Notes: a model not told the origin generated them from the letters alone. 64,000 nucleotides of DNA from Aureispira sp. CCB-QB1 (GCF_000724545.1 NZ_JHBV01000039.1:124001-188000); one strand, 5' to 3'. Shown: positions 47,601-56,920, numbered from the stretch's first letter. Translations and numbers: made by a program.

Positions 47601-48524
47601 TTAATCCATTGTTTGGGGTATAAACGACCAAACTAGAAGACGACTTTTTTTATTGCCTTGCCCCATGGAAATCGTATTGGTATATGCTACACCTACTTTT
47701 TTTAATAGTTTATAGGTAGGCTTAAGATGCGCTTCTTTAGAAACTAAGGTTGTAAACCAACGCACAGAACTGGCAACGCTTTTGCTTTGTGTTATCATTT
47801 GCTTTAGAAATTGCAATTCTCCTCCTTTGCACCACAATTCGTGCTGTTGACCACCAAAATTCAAAGTTGGTTCTATCACATTTTTTTTGCCTAAGTTCTT
47901 CAGTTTTCTGAGGGCTTCCATTTTGGCTTCTTCCGCAGAGGCATGAAAAGGTGGATTACAAATAGATAGGGTAAAGTTATCTTTGGCTGTGATAATGCCT
48001 TTTAAAATGTGTTCGCTATGCTCTTGCCAACGAAGTTCTATGTTAGATCGTAGTGTCTTATTATTGAGAACAATAGCATGTGCATTTTGGAGAGAAGCTT
48101 TATTGATATCTACTCCAACAAAAGACCAAGCGTATTCTTTTACTCCAATAATTGGATAAATACAGTTGGCACCAACTCCAATATCCAATACACGAATTTT
48201 TTTTCCTTTGGGGATAAGACCATCATTTTCCTTGGCTAATAGATCGGCAATATGGTGTATATAGTCGGCACGACCAGGAATAGGAGGGCAAAGGTAGTGG
48301 TCTGGGATATCCCAGTTTTGTATGGCATAGTAATAACTCAGCAAGGTTTTATTAAGCATTTTTACCGCAATGGGATCAAAAAAATCAATGGATTGTTGCC
48401 CTTGTTTGTTTTTAATGATAAATGCTTGCAATTTGGGATTGTGTTTTAATAACTCATTAAAATCATATTGCCCTTTGTGCTTGTTGCGAGGATGTAAACC
48501 TGATTTATGTTTTTGATTAGCCAT
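47601..48524 (-). CDS. rlmF: 23S rRNA (adenine(1618)-N6)-methyltransferase
   Basis: This 307-residue protein belongs to the RlmF/YbiN group. It opens with a basic tail and the family's HPRNKHKGQYDFNEL segment. The SAM-binding motif is VLDIGVGANCIYPIIG (112-127), and the amino-methyltransferase motif is NPPF in SICNPPFHAS (190-193). RWFTTLVSK later matches the family. It methylates N6 of A1618 in 23S rRNA. Length is standard. It is on the - strand and divergent from the DinB gene at 48711. Confidence 0.92.
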   Translation of the reverse strand: MANQKHKSGLHPRNKHKGQYDFNELLKHNPKLQAFIIKNKQGQQSIDFFDPIAVKMLNKTLLSYYYAIQNWDIPDHYLCPPIPGRADYIHHIADLLAKENDGLIPKGKKIRVLDIGVGANCIYPIIGVKEYAWSFVGVDINKASLQNAHAIVLNNKTLRSNIELRWQEHSEHILKGIITAKDNFTLSICNPPFHASAEEAKMEALRKLKNLGKKNVIEPTLNFGGQQHELWCKGGELQFLKQMITQSKSVASSVRWFTTLVSKEAHLKPTYKLLKKVGVAYTNTISMGQGNKKSRLLVWSFIPQTMD

Positions 48525-48584
48525 TGATTTAATTGTAATGCTTTAAAGGTAAAGGGTGGAATAGCTGGTCGTTACTAGTTGTAG

Positions 48585-48645
48585 TTTTTTAGATCGATAA
48601 TGTAGGTTGTAAAAAAACTAAAAAATAAGCGGACTATTAATAACT
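48585..48645. repeat. Weak member of intergenic repeat family
   Basis: AAAAACTAAAAAATAAGCGGACTATTA resembles AAAAACTAAAAATAAGCGAACT at about 35725 and the AT-rich arm of R2. It is short and degenerate, in the gap between rlmF and the DinB gene. Confidence 0.35.
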
Positions 48646-48686
48646 AAGGTATAATTTATTTAAATTATTAATTGATGTAAAAAAGT

Positions 48687-48694
48687 TACATTTG
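48687..48694 (+). promoter_or_regulatory. -7-like element before DinB gene
   Basis: TACATTTG fits TAnnTTTG and lies 16 bases before ATG 48711. A TTG 12 bases further upstream is closer than the usual spacing, so only the -7 part is supported. Confidence 0.35.
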
Positions 48695-48710
48695 TAAAAA
48701 AAATAAAACA

Positions 48711-49178
48711 ATGACGAATACAGAATTCATACTTCTTAACTTAAAAGAAATTCGGAGACGAAGCATTAAACTATGGGAAGGACTTCCAAGAGAACGTTAT
48801 TTTTGGAAACCAGATAAAGAAGCCATGACAGCCATCGAAATGATTCGACATGTTTTGGGAGCAGATCATGGGTGGAATATTATTATTAACCAAGGAGATA
48901 TGTCGAGTTATATTTCTCCTTGGGAAAATCGACCGTTTGTAAGTTTGCAGGATGAACTTGAATTTGCAAAACCGTATCGCCAGCAATTTTTAGAAAGTAT
49001 TCGCCAATTTTCAGCAGATGATTTAGCCAACAAAGAAATTACGCATCCAGGTAATGGTAAAGTAAGATTATTAGGAGATTATTTGCTTCGGATTGGCTAC
49101 CATGAATCTGTCCATGCTGGACAATTTATTTCTTATTTAAGAATGATGCAAGTTGAGAGACCATTTATTTGGGATTAG
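48711..49178 (+). CDS. DinB-superfamily protein
   Basis: This 155-residue four-helix-bundle protein has the DinB layout: an N-terminal helix with IRRRSIKLWEGLP, then TAIEMIRHVLGADHGW with the first His pair, and a late YHESVHAGQF with the third His. The three histidines likely bind a divalent metal. The domain is shared by mycothiol- or bacillithiol-dependent enzymes and stress proteins; the actual substrate is unknown. Single gene, divergent from rlmF. Confidence 0.88.
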   Translation: MTNTEFILLNLKEIRRRSIKLWEGLPRERYFWKPDKEAMTAIEMIRHVLGADHGWNIIINQGDMSSYISPWENRPFVSLQDELEFAKPYRQQFLESIRQFSADDLANKEITHPGNGKVRLLGDYLLRIGYHESVHAGQFISYLRMMQVERPFIWD

Positions 49179-49236
49179 TAGGAATGAATATTATTCAGTG
49201 CTTGAAAGGAGAGTTTACAGCCACTTAGAATACGAT

Positions 49237-49971
49237 TTAAAAATTACAATAATCCTCAACAGAATTTAATTGAGCCCATCGAGCAGACAGTAGTTTGGCA
49301 TAATCAATATAAAATAGACCATAAGAACCTAAGCTAAAACCGTCGTTTGCCTCAATTAAAATTGTTTCTCCTTGTTTGGTCACTCCTACATCAAAAGCAT
49401 AGCCATTAGGTGCATTTTCATATGCTTTAGGAATTGCTTCTACAACGTTATAATCAAAATGCTTCCGCCAGTTGCCCTTATAAGGTCGAACTCCGACAAT
49501 TTTATTATAACGAACAAAGCATCGCCATTCGGTTTCAATTTCTAAAGCACCCGATACCCAAACAGGCACATCAAACGTCCTGTCTCCACAGCCAATTAAA
49601 TCATTGGTTCCATGAACTACACGCCCAGTAAATTTTTTAGCAAAACCTTTGGGTTTTACAAATTGTCCCCACTCCGAAGGGGTAGAGGCGATGGTATTAA
49701 TCGTAGATTCTTTGAGAGGACGTTTTAAGAAATGACGCAAAGAAGGGGGATAATCTAATGGTTCAGGAGGAACAATCCCATGACGCTCCAAAGCTTGGTA
49801 AACAACCCCAATGCCTGCTACTACTATTGCTTCTTGCTCTAAATTCTCAATTTCTTTTATAGATTCAAAATGAACAATTTCAAATCCCATTCTGCGAAAC
49901 CCTTCACAGGCAATGTAACAGTTGATATTTAAAGGTTGATTGGTATCTCGATGTTGAATATACGCTTTCAT
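49237..49971 (-). CDS. ATP-grasp domain protein (DUF4343-like)
   Basis: This 244-residue protein starts at ATG 49971. A longer reading frame to 50079 is rejected because its extra 36 codons lie partly in the intergenic repeat R4. The N-terminal part is a Rossmann-like pre-ATP-grasp segment (MKAYIQHRDTNQPLN, IVVAGIGVVYQALERHGI). The ATP-grasp part has FVKPKGFAKKFTGRVV, VWVSGALEIETEWRCFV and the metal-binding end VTKQGETILIEANDGFSLG. It probably ligates a carboxylate to an amine, but the substrate is unknown. Similar small proteins are often annotated as ATP-grasp of unknown role. Confidence 0.82.
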   Translation of the reverse strand: MKAYIQHRDTNQPLNINCYIACEGFRRMGFEIVHFESIKEIENLEQEAIVVAGIGVVYQALERHGIVPPEPLDYPPSLRHFLKRPLKESTINTIASTPSEWGQFVKPKGFAKKFTGRVVHGTNDLIGCGDRTFDVPVWVSGALEIETEWRCFVRYNKIVGVRPYKGNWRKHFDYNVVEAIPKAYENAPNGYAFDVGVTKQGETILIEANDGFSLGSYGLFYIDYAKLLSARWAQLNSVEDYCNF

Positions 49972-50018
49972 AGTGGTCGTTGTTAAGAGAATACACTGCT
50001 CATTAAAAGCTATTGTTT

Positions 50019-50150
50019 TAACGTAGTACTTAGCTGCACTGCTACTTCGTGGTAGCTCCCAGCGGTCGTGAGAGCGCAAGCTTAGTTTTTTAGCTTTTTT
50101 GTAAAAAACTAAAAAAGCACCTTTTTATCAGTTTGATTATCAGTTCTTTA
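50019..50150 (-). repeat. Repeat family member R4 (reverse orientation)
   Basis: Read on the - strand, this carries TGATAATCAAACTGAT, GTGCTTTTTTAGTTTTTTAC, CTAAGCTTGCGCTCTCACGACCG and CCACGAAGTAGCAG. This is the order seen in the right half of R2 followed by the palindromic block of R3. It is therefore a mosaic of both elements. Confidence 0.6.
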
Positions 50151-50248
50151 AGGGATTAAGCAGCGAAAGTGTACTCTAGTGATAATTAAACTGATGCGAT
50201 TTTCCCACGAAGTAATGTAACGAGCAGCGCAATTTTTTTCAAAAAGTA

Positions 50249-50599
50249 TTAAGATTTAAACTCTGAAATAACTTCAATTTTGCCAACAATATTAGCATTC
50301 AAGTCATCCATCAACTCAGCAGGAATCCACAACTCGTTGTGTTGATGGGCGCCTACATTTTGGATTTCAAATTGCTGCAAAAATGAATTCTTAACCTCAA
50401 AACGAGTCACATACCCAATACCATATTGTTTTACGTTCCAATCTTTTGTAATCTGAGTAGCGTAAGCTTCATTCATAACTGGATAGAAGAACGGCTGTTC
50501 TGGTTTTCGAGGAGGAAAACCACGGTGGTCAAGCTCTTGAATCAAGAATAGTTCTTTGTCATTGACAGGACGATACAAGGTTGTAGTTAGTTTTTTCAT
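50249..50599 (-). CDS. ADP-ribosylation/crystallin J1-like small protein
   Basis: This 116-residue protein starts at ATG 50599, giving MKKLTTTLYRPVNDKELFLI; the longer frame adds 28 residues with no match. Conserved blocks are FPPRKPEQPFFYPVMNEAYA, QITKDWN, GYVTRFEVK and WIPAELMDDLNANIVGKIEV, the pattern of proteins annotated as ADP-ribosylation/crystallin J1. Despite the name it is much smaller than ADP-ribosylglycohydrolases and no catalytic residues of that family are visible. Function unknown. Cytoplasmic. Confidence 0.75.
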   Translation of the reverse strand: MKKLTTTLYRPVNDKELFLIQELDHRGFPPRKPEQPFFYPVMNEAYATQITKDWNVKQYGIGYVTRFEVKNSFLQQFEIQNVGAHQHNELWIPAELMDDLNANIVGKIEVISEFKS

Positions 50600-50806
50600 G
50601 TGTTGGTTAGTTTTGAAATTAAAATAAATAGTAGTTAACGGTGTTGTTATCATCTGATGATTGAAACACCAATAGAGCAACACCGCTAACTATTGCTAAA
50701 AAGGAATCTACTTTTAATAGCTGTTAATACAATAAGTTAATAGAAAGAGTTCCACATCGACTTTTTTTTGTCAAAAATTGTATGGTACAAGTTGTGATAA
50801 CTTATT

Positions 50807-52036
50807 CTAAAAAATGTCATCCAAAACAGCTATTAAGCGCTCCAATTCTTCAAAGGTATTGTAATGAGCCATGCTAACTCGAACCACACCTCCTTGACGA
50901 TCTAAATCTAAGGCTTTGGTGATGCCATTTGCATAAAAGTTGCCCGTTTTGATACCAATATTGTTTGCTGCGACTTTGGCATCAATTTCAGGACTATTTA
51001 TTCCTTCTACCACAAAGGCAATGGTACAAACACGAACATCCTTATCAGCTGTTGTTTCTCCTATGATACGTACCTTATCTTTGGTCGCCAAAAAGTTTAG
51101 TAGATGTTGAGCTAATGCTTCTTCGTGAGCATCAAACAAATCATAGGCGAATTGCATCTGAGTTCTGATCGGGTCGTTCGCATTCATGCCGTGGTGTTGT
51201 GCAACTGCTTGCAAGTATTCAGAAATTCCATTCAAGGCGTAAGTTAACTCATAATTAGGACCGCCAGGTTGAAATTTGTACGGCAAATCATCGTTGGGTA
51301 CAATTGAGTGATTGATGCCTGGAAGTCGCAACAAATGTTCTTCTTTGCCATACAAAACACCAATATGAGGGCCAAAAACTTTGTAAATGCTATAAACATA
51401 AAAGTCAGCATCTATATCTTGTACATCTGGCAAGCGATGTGGGGCATAAGCAACACCGTCTACAAAAGCAAGTGCTCCTTGACGGTGGATATACGCATTG
51501 ATTTCTTTGGCGGGATGAATCGTTCCAAAAATATTGGAAACATGACAGTAGGCAACTAATTTTGTTTTTGCTGACATTAGTTGTTTTAAATCTTCCAATT
51601 CTAATTGAAAGGTTTCTGTATTAAACTCCCAAGTTTTGATAACAATACCCTGCTCTGCAAGACTTTGCCAAGGGCTAATATTGGCTTGATGGTCTGCATT
51701 GGTAATAATAATTTCGTCTCCTGCTTGTAATGTTTTGCCAATGACAATAGAAAACAAACGAATGAGAGCAGTCGAAGAACTTCCTATGACTGCTTCGTGA
51801 GGAAATTTAGCGTTTAAGGTTTGTGCAATCTGAGCCGTACCACTGTTTACCCGTTCTCTGGCTTGAGTAGAGATGCTATAAGTTCCTCCAAGTTGGACAT
51901 CTGAGGTCATATAATACGCTGTAATTTTATCCATGACCCTTTTTAGAGTTTGGGAACCACCAGCATTATCAAAAAAAACATAATCTTCTCTTAAAGAGGG
52001 ATATTCGTTGCGAATAAAATCTAAGTCAAGTTTCAT
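50807..52036 (-). CDS. Cysteine desulfurase-like class V aminotransferase
   Basis: This 409-residue PLP enzyme is of the SufS-like branch. FFDNAGGSQTL (21-31) binds substrate; HQANISPW (116-123) has the PLP-stacking His; FVDGVAYAPH (191-200) has the Asp193 that binds the PLP nitrogen; YSIYKVFGPH contains the PLP lysine (Lys219). The C-terminal domain ends in GGVVRVSMAHYNTFEELERL. The usual desulfurase loop with a catalytic Cys before RxGHHC is not seen: the late part reads NNIGIKTGNFYANGI, so sulfur transfer from cysteine is uncertain. It may be a selenocysteine-lyase or desulfurase-like enzyme of other specificity. Confidence 0.85.
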   Translation of the reverse strand: MKLDLDFIRNEYPSLREDYVFFDNAGGSQTLKRVMDKITAYYMTSDVQLGGTYSISTQARERVNSGTAQIAQTLNAKFPHEAVIGSSSTALIRLFSIVIGKTLQAGDEIIITNADHQANISPWQSLAEQGIVIKTWEFNTETFQLELEDLKQLMSAKTKLVAYCHVSNIFGTIHPAKEINAYIHRQGALAFVDGVAYAPHRLPDVQDIDADFYVYSIYKVFGPHIGVLYGKEEHLLRLPGINHSIVPNDDLPYKFQPGGPNYELTYALNGISEYLQAVAQHHGMNANDPIRTQMQFAYDLFDAHEEALAQHLLNFLATKDKVRIIGETTADKDVRVCTIAFVVEGINSPEIDAKVAANNIGIKTGNFYANGITKALDLDRQGGVVRVSMAHYNTFEELERLIAVLDDIF

Positions 52037-52098
52037 TATAATTGAGTGTTAAGAAATGCATAGAATAGATATTTAGCAATAAATTGTTCTTTATTTTT

Positions 52099-52153
52099 GG
52101 GTAGTAGTTAGCTACGCTGCTACTTTACCAAAAAGATAAAAAAGTACATTTAT
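52099..52153 (-). repeat. Partial repeat family member R5 (reverse orientation)
   Basis: Read on the - strand, AAATGTACTTTTTTATCTTTTTGGTAAAGTAGC matches the R2 stretch AAATGTGCTTTTTTATC...GGTAAA almost base for base for 30 bases. GTAGCTAACTACTA follows at the end. It is an internal fragment joined to an R3-like end. Confidence 0.6.
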
Positions 52154-52221
52154 TTAACCGCAAGATTTTGGTCGTATAATAAAACATGTGAAATATACTT
52201 GTTAAATGACGTTTCCACAAA

Positions 52222-53439
52222 CTATTGCAAAAGATAATAACCACATTTTAGGTAAGCCCCTTCAGGAAAAGAAATGGGATGGTCCAAATCATGGTAGGTC
52301 TTTTCTTGAATTTTGAAGCGTTTCCCACTAGCTTTTAGGCTCTTTTCAACGGCATCAAAGAAATCAATAGCTTTGATTCTTGCGGTACAAGAAGCCAATA
52401 CCAATAGACCGCCTTTGGAAACCAATTGACTGCCTAATGTTGCTAGGCGTTTATAACTGTTGATGGCACCAGCAACCTCCGATTCTTTTTTGGCAAAAGA
52501 AGGAGGATCAATGACTACAATATCATATTTTTGACCTTGTTGAATCAAATCTTCAAGCCCTTTGAAGGCATCCACGGCTAGAGTGGTGTGTTGACCAGAA
52601 TGAGGATTTAAAGCCGCATTTTGTTGGGCGACAGTCAATGCTTGGGCACTAATGTCAATACTGACTACTTGGGTGGCGCCTTTGGCTAGTGCATGCACTG
52701 AAAAACCTCCAGCATAAGCAAAGACATCAAGCACAGATTTCCCTTTTGATAAGTTTCCAACTTTTAAACGATTGTGTCGATGATCTAAAAAATAGCCTGT
52801 TTTGTGACCATGAATTACATTGGCAGAAAAGTTAACACCATGCTCTTTAAATACAACGACCTCATTTTCTAAATCGCCATAGACAACTTGACCATCTTCC
52901 AAACCAAAATTATTGGGATTTTGTTGCAACAAACGACTCATACGAAGTACCATTGTTGTACAATTACTGATTTCTAGTAAGATCGGTAGAATATCATTCA
53001 AATAGGGAAACCAAATTGATGCATAAAGTTTGACGACAATAACATGTTTATAAACATCAGCAATCAAACTGGGTAAACCATCATTTTCGCCATAAATCAA
53101 ACGATAACTATTGGTATCTGTAGCCAAGAGTGGTGCCCGTTTTTCATAAGCGGCTTTGATTTTGGCTTCAAACCATGCCGCATTAATGGTAGCAGCTTGA
53201 TGCGTTTGTAAAACTTTAATACGTATGGGAGAATCAGGGTCGTAGAGACCGCAAGCTAAGAACTTATTCTTTTTATTATCATAAATAATAGCTAGATCAC
53301 CCGCATTGCCAGTAGTACTTAATTTAGTGATTCCTCCTTCAAATACCCAAGGATGCCCTTTTTTTACCATTCGTTCGGCGGCAGGTTTGAGTTTAATAGC
53401 AAGACGTTTGATCTCAAATTTTGGAAATGTTATTATCAT
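52222..53439 (-). CDS. RlmI-like class I SAM-dependent rRNA methyltransferase
   Basis: This 405-residue enzyme starts at ATG 53439; an in-frame start 21 bases upstream is possible. An N-terminal PUA domain (KPAAERMVKKGHPWVFEGGI) precedes the central RlmI-type insert (SYRLIYGENDGLPSLIADVY). The Rossmann methyltransferase has HKTGYFLDHRHNR, VLDVFAYAGGFSVHALAKGA and the motif DPPSFAK. The cysteine expected for C5-cytosine transfer is in VLASCTARI. It is predicted to methylate a cytosine in 23S rRNA. The E. coli member makes m5C1962, but assignment to that position here is inferred only. Confidence 0.9.
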   Translation of the reverse strand: MIITFPKFEIKRLAIKLKPAAERMVKKGHPWVFEGGITKLSTTGNAGDLAIIYDNKKNKFLACGLYDPDSPIRIKVLQTHQAATINAAWFEAKIKAAYEKRAPLLATDTNSYRLIYGENDGLPSLIADVYKHVIVVKLYASIWFPYLNDILPILLEISNCTTMVLRMSRLLQQNPNNFGLEDGQVVYGDLENEVVVFKEHGVNFSANVIHGHKTGYFLDHRHNRLKVGNLSKGKSVLDVFAYAGGFSVHALAKGATQVVSIDISAQALTVAQQNAALNPHSGQHTTLAVDAFKGLEDLIQQGQKYDIVVIDPPSFAKKESEVAGAINSYKRLATLGSQLVSKGGLLVLASCTARIKAIDFFDAVEKSLKASGKRFKIQEKTYHDLDHPISFPEGAYLKCGYYLLQ

Positions 53440-53531
53440 GAAATATTGGTCTACGTACAAGACGATATTAATACAAGAAATGCTCTTATCGCTCCAAAGG
53501 TAAGGAAGTAAATTGATTAACGTAGCACCAG

Positions 53532-54821
53532 TTACTTAACTTTTTTTAAGGCATCCTTGATCGCTTGATACGAAGAAGAAGAAAATTGTAATTGTTCGAT
53601 AACTCCATCAGAAGAATTGGCTTTGGTCGAAGCCAAGACGGGTTGTTTGTCTTTTTCTCCAAAAGCAATAATTTGAATGGCTTCATTCTTGGGCAAGTCA
53701 GAAAAGCTGACTTGATTGCCTTCTCGTTTTCCTGTAAGAATAATTTTTGATTTTTGAAGCATCAATTTTACTTCTGCTAAAAACGTAGGTTCTACTTTTA
53801 CAACCAAGTTAACAGGATCTGGACTATCTATTGCTTTGGCCGCAGCAATCCAACCCAACTTACTAATATTAAAAATATGATATTTAAATTCTAACTGGTC
53901 TATGTGACTAATTTTTTGTGTCTGTAGTTTAGGATATTTTTTCCCTAGAATATTGATGTAGTGGATGTCTTTTTTGTAATGTGGTTCTGCCTGATGGACA
54001 TGAAAAATATATTGACCACTAACAGCAGTAGGCTGTCCATTGACTAAAAATGGTTTGCAAATAGGGTAGTTTTTCATTACCTTTAAAATTCTCTTTTGGA
54101 AATTGGTATTGACTTTTTCTTCAAAAGCAACATTTTCTATTTTTCCTAATTTATTGATGGTATAGTCTAGGTGCAAATGCTGTTCGTTGTCCCAAAGTTC
54201 TTGTTCTTCTTTTTCTTTACGAATGGTGAGATTTTTGTCTTCCCAAAGTTCAATAGAGCTGCCATCAGCAAATTGAGCTTCCTTATACTGACCTGTTTTT
54301 AGGCGATGGTTAAACAGACGGGGCTGATCAAATTTTATAGGTGTCCAAGCTTGTGGGTGACCACTCCACAAACCAATTTCAGGAGTGTTTTTATCTTTCT
54401 TAAAATGTATTCTCAAGTCGTGTTTGGGGGAAATGGATAGGGTGTTAATACCTTGTTTGGCTTCTAAGTAAATAACTTTGCTAGCAGCTAAAAGGTGGTG
54501 ATCCAAACTTGCATTAGAAATACTTTGTGCTAGAGCAGCAGAAGGAGAGTGGTATTCTTTTAGATACAAGTCTACCATGGTATTACTACCTCTGGCAATA
54601 AACGCTTTGGCTGGCACATAAATAAAAAAATCATTTGCTCCAAAAACTAGGGTGTCTCGGCTGTTGTCAATTGTAAATTTAGTTGGTTCTATGTCAATAG
54701 AAGCATAGGCAAACGGCTTTAATCCACGATTGCTATCTGGGTCAAGTTTTGGGGGCTTATGATCCCCACAAGAAAGGACCAAAAGACTTGCAGCTAAGAT
54801 GATGAAAAATGTATGTTGCAT
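53532..54821 (-). CDS. Lipoprotein with TonB C-terminal-like domain
   Basis: This 429-residue protein starts at ATG 54821, giving a lipoprotein signal (FFIILAASLLVLSC, Cys18); an upstream in-frame start adds 25 residues with a second hydrophobic stretch. Residues about 45-140 (FFIYVPAKAF, then DLYLKEYHSPSAALAQS, and LRIHF) resemble the beta-sandwich domain found in Bacteroidota surface proteins that precede anti-sigma or carboxypeptidase-like domains. Residues about 215-275 look like a TonB_C domain: LDYTINKLGKIENVAF, then VMKNYPICKPFLVNGQP. The C-terminal 150 residues are unassigned. It might transmit signals or energy across the envelope, but this is inference. Confidence 0.7.
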   Translation of the reverse strand: MQHTFFIILAASLLVLSCGDHKPPKLDPDSNRGLKPFAYASIDIEPTKFTIDNSRDTLVFGANDFFIYVPAKAFIARGSNTMVDLYLKEYHSPSAALAQSISNASLDHHLLAASKVIYLEAKQGINTLSISPKHDLRIHFKKDKNTPEIGLWSGHPQAWTPIKFDQPRLFNHRLKTGQYKEAQFADGSSIELWEDKNLTIRKEKEEQELWDNEQHLHLDYTINKLGKIENVAFEEKVNTNFQKRILKVMKNYPICKPFLVNGQPTAVSGQYIFHVHQAEPHYKKDIHYINILGKKYPKLQTQKISHIDQLEFKYHIFNISKLGWIAAAKAIDSPDPVNLVVKVEPTFLAEVKLMLQKSKIILTGKREGNQVSFSDLPKNEAIQIIAFGEKDKQPVLASTKANSSDGVIEQLQFSSSSYQAIKDALKKVK

Positions 54822-54954
54822 AAGACAAGATATTATAATAATTAGAGTAGTAAGGATACCTAATGCAAATAGGATGCTAGAAATTTTTTGAAACAATTAC
54901 TGGTTGTAAAAAGAAGCAAAATTACTAGAATTTGGTCGATTAATCAAGCCAATT

Positions 54955-55446
54955 TTAAACGGGAACATTTTTCTTTAATTGTTCCAAAATATGAAAGGTT
55001 GCAGGGCAATACAAGGCATTCTTAGCGTGATAACTCAAGTTTTTAGAAAAGTTGACATCAGTATGTGGGTATTCACGGCAAGCCTTTGGGCGAAACTCAT
55101 AGATAGAACATTTGTTGTCTTCTAATAGAAATGGGCAAGGGGTTTGCTTTAAAACAGTATCGTGGTCTTCGTCTGTAGTCAAAAAATCTTTTTCAAACGT
55201 AGCTAAAGAAAGCCCTAATTTTTTAGAAATGCGTTGGGCATCTGTTTTGTTAACAATGGGCGGCAAGCCCGAACAGCAACCCGCACAATCTAAACAATCA
55301 ATTTTTTGAAAGACTTTTTCATGTGTTAAGCTTGCAAATTGGTCCAAATGTTTGCCACGGTGTTGATGCAGTTTTTTGGTGAATTTTTGGAGTGATTTTT
55401 TTGCTCCATCCTTTTTGTTCTTCCAACTTTGAATAAGATCTTCCAT
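54955..55446 (-). CDS. YkgJ-family cysteine-cluster protein
   Basis: This 163-residue protein has the metal-binding cysteines of the YkgJ/UPF0153 family: CLDCAGCCSG (Cys51, 54, 57, 58), then TPCPFLLEDNKCSIYEFRPK (Cys104, 113) and KACREYP (Cys123). A last cysteine near Cys147 (ALYCPAT) could add a ligand. The family binds a zinc or iron-sulfur cluster; function is unknown in most species. N-terminal 45 residues form a basic helix (NKKDGAKKSLQKFTKKLHQ). Single gene, without a signal peptide. Confidence 0.9.
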   Translation of the reverse strand: MEDLIQSWKNKKDGAKKSLQKFTKKLHQHRGKHLDQFASLTHEKVFQKIDCLDCAGCCSGLPPIVNKTDAQRISKKLGLSLATFEKDFLTTDEDHDTVLKQTPCPFLLEDNKCSIYEFRPKACREYPHTDVNFSKNLSYHAKNALYCPATFHILEQLKKNVPV

Positions 55447-55660
55447 AAACTAACTGTAAGTATTGATGTCGTTAAATACATTGCCAATTCAACGATCAAA
55501 GGTCATATACTTTATTGATGCGATTGAATTGTATTGCTCTGTGATTGCATTTAAGTTTTGACCATTGTTATAATAAAAATAGCTGTTGACAAGTTATCAA
55601 TTTCTAATAAATACTTTGTAATTTTTCGTTTTTAAAGTAGATCTAAAACAGAATCCATCT

Positions 55661-56920
55661 ATGCGCTCAATTCTTTTTATACTCGGAGTTATTATTCAAG
55701 TACCATTAGGATGGTATTTTTATGCGACAGAATCTACTGATTCTAAGCTAGAAACAAATGTTGTTCTTCCAAAAATACAAAAAGTAGATGGTTTTGATAT
55801 GGATATTGTTCCTGCTGCGGCTCAATTTCATAAATATGTTGATTTCTTAAAAGACAAACGTTTGGGATTGGTGGTTAATCACACATCTACTGTAGGAACA
55901 CACCACTTGGTAGATACTTTGGTTAGAATGGGGTTTGATATAAAAAAAATATTTGCCCCTGAACACGGTTTTAGAGGAAAGGCAGACGCAGGAGAAAAAC
56001 TTAAAGATGGTCTAGATGCTCGTACTGGTATTTCAATTGTTTCATTATACGGCAAAAACCGAAAACCCAATGCGACACAATTCCAAGATTTGGACTTAGT
56101 AATATTTGATATTCAGGATGTAGGAACTCGGTTTTATACCTACACTTCGACGATGACCTATGTGATGGAAGCTTGTGCAGAAAACAATGTGCCTTTGTTA
56201 ATTTTGGATCGCCCCAATCCTAATGGGCATTATGTTGATGGTCCAGTTTTAGAAAAGGATCAAAAGAGTTTTGTCGGTTTACATCCTGTGCCCGTTGTTC
56301 ATGGCTTAACGGTAGCGGAATATGCGCATATGATAAACGAGGAGGGTTGGCTAGAAAATGAGGTGCAGTGTGAATTGTATCATGTAGAATGTTTGAACTA
56401 TGACCATACTAAGTTTTATCAATTGCCTATTCCACCTTCGCCTAATTTACCAAATATGAAAAGTATTTATCTGTATCCTTCCCTGTGTTGGTTTGAAGGC
56501 ACAACAGTTAGTGTGGGCAGAGGAACTACCAAGCAATTTCAAGTATATGGTCATCCAGATTGTTCTATTGGAAACTATAATTTCAAACCCATACCCAGAG
56601 AAGGAGCGAAAAAACCTAAGCACGAAGGATTGTCTTGCAAAGGGTATGATTTGAGCCAACTGACTATTGAAAAATTGCAAACAAGCACCCAACTTAACTT
56701 GAATTATTTGGTCGATTTTTATACTCATTTGAGCGAAAACCAACAAGCTGCATTTTTTAATAAAAACAATTTCTTTGATAAATTAGCAGGTACCAGTACC
56801 TTGCAAGCGCAACTCAAAGAAGGAACGAGCATTTCAGCGATTCAAAAAGAATGGAAAGCGGCTTTGGACAACTATAAAAAGTTGCGAAAAAAATACTTAT
56901 TGTATAAAGACTTTGAATAA
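55661..56920 (+). CDS. DUF1343 protein, NamZ-like exo-beta-N-acetylmuramidase
   Basis: This 419-residue protein has an N-terminal hydrophobic signal or anchor (SILFILGVIIQVPLGWYFY). The body follows the DUF1343/GH171 pattern: RLGLVVNHTSTVG, KKIFAPEHGFRGKADAGE, then LDLVIFDIQDVGTRFYTYTS, LLILDRPNPNG, VHGLTVAEYAHMINEEGW and PSPNLPNMKSIYLYPSLCWF. Family members remove MurNAc from the non-reducing end of peptidoglycan fragments, so wall recycling in the periplasm is likely. Full length for the family. It converges with the SDR gene, leaving 23 bases between stops. Confidence 0.9.
   Translation: MRSILFILGVIIQVPLGWYFYATESTDSKLETNVVLPKIQKVDGFDMDIVPAAAQFHKYVDFLKDKRLGLVVNHTSTVGTHHLVDTLVRMGFDIKKIFAPEHGFRGKADAGEKLKDGLDARTGISIVSLYGKNRKPNATQFQDLDLVIFDIQDVGTRFYTYTSTMTYVMEACAENNVPLLILDRPNPNGHYVDGPVLEKDQKSFVGLHPVPVVHGLTVAEYAHMINEEGWLENEVQCELYHVECLNYDHTKFYQLPIPPSPNLPNMKSIYLYPSLCWFEGTTVSVGRGTTKQFQVYGHPDCSIGNYNFKPIPREGAKKPKHEGLSCKGYDLSQLTIEKLQTSTQLNLNYLVDFYTHLSENQQAAFFNKNNFFDKLAGTSTLQAQLKEGTSISAIQKEWKAALDNYKKLRKKYLLYKDFE

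Noticed and set aside
49972-50079. 36-codon N-terminal extension of the ATP-grasp gene
   Set aside because: Part of it lies in the dispersed repeat R4, and the ATP-grasp-type sequence begins at the internal Met encoded at 49971.
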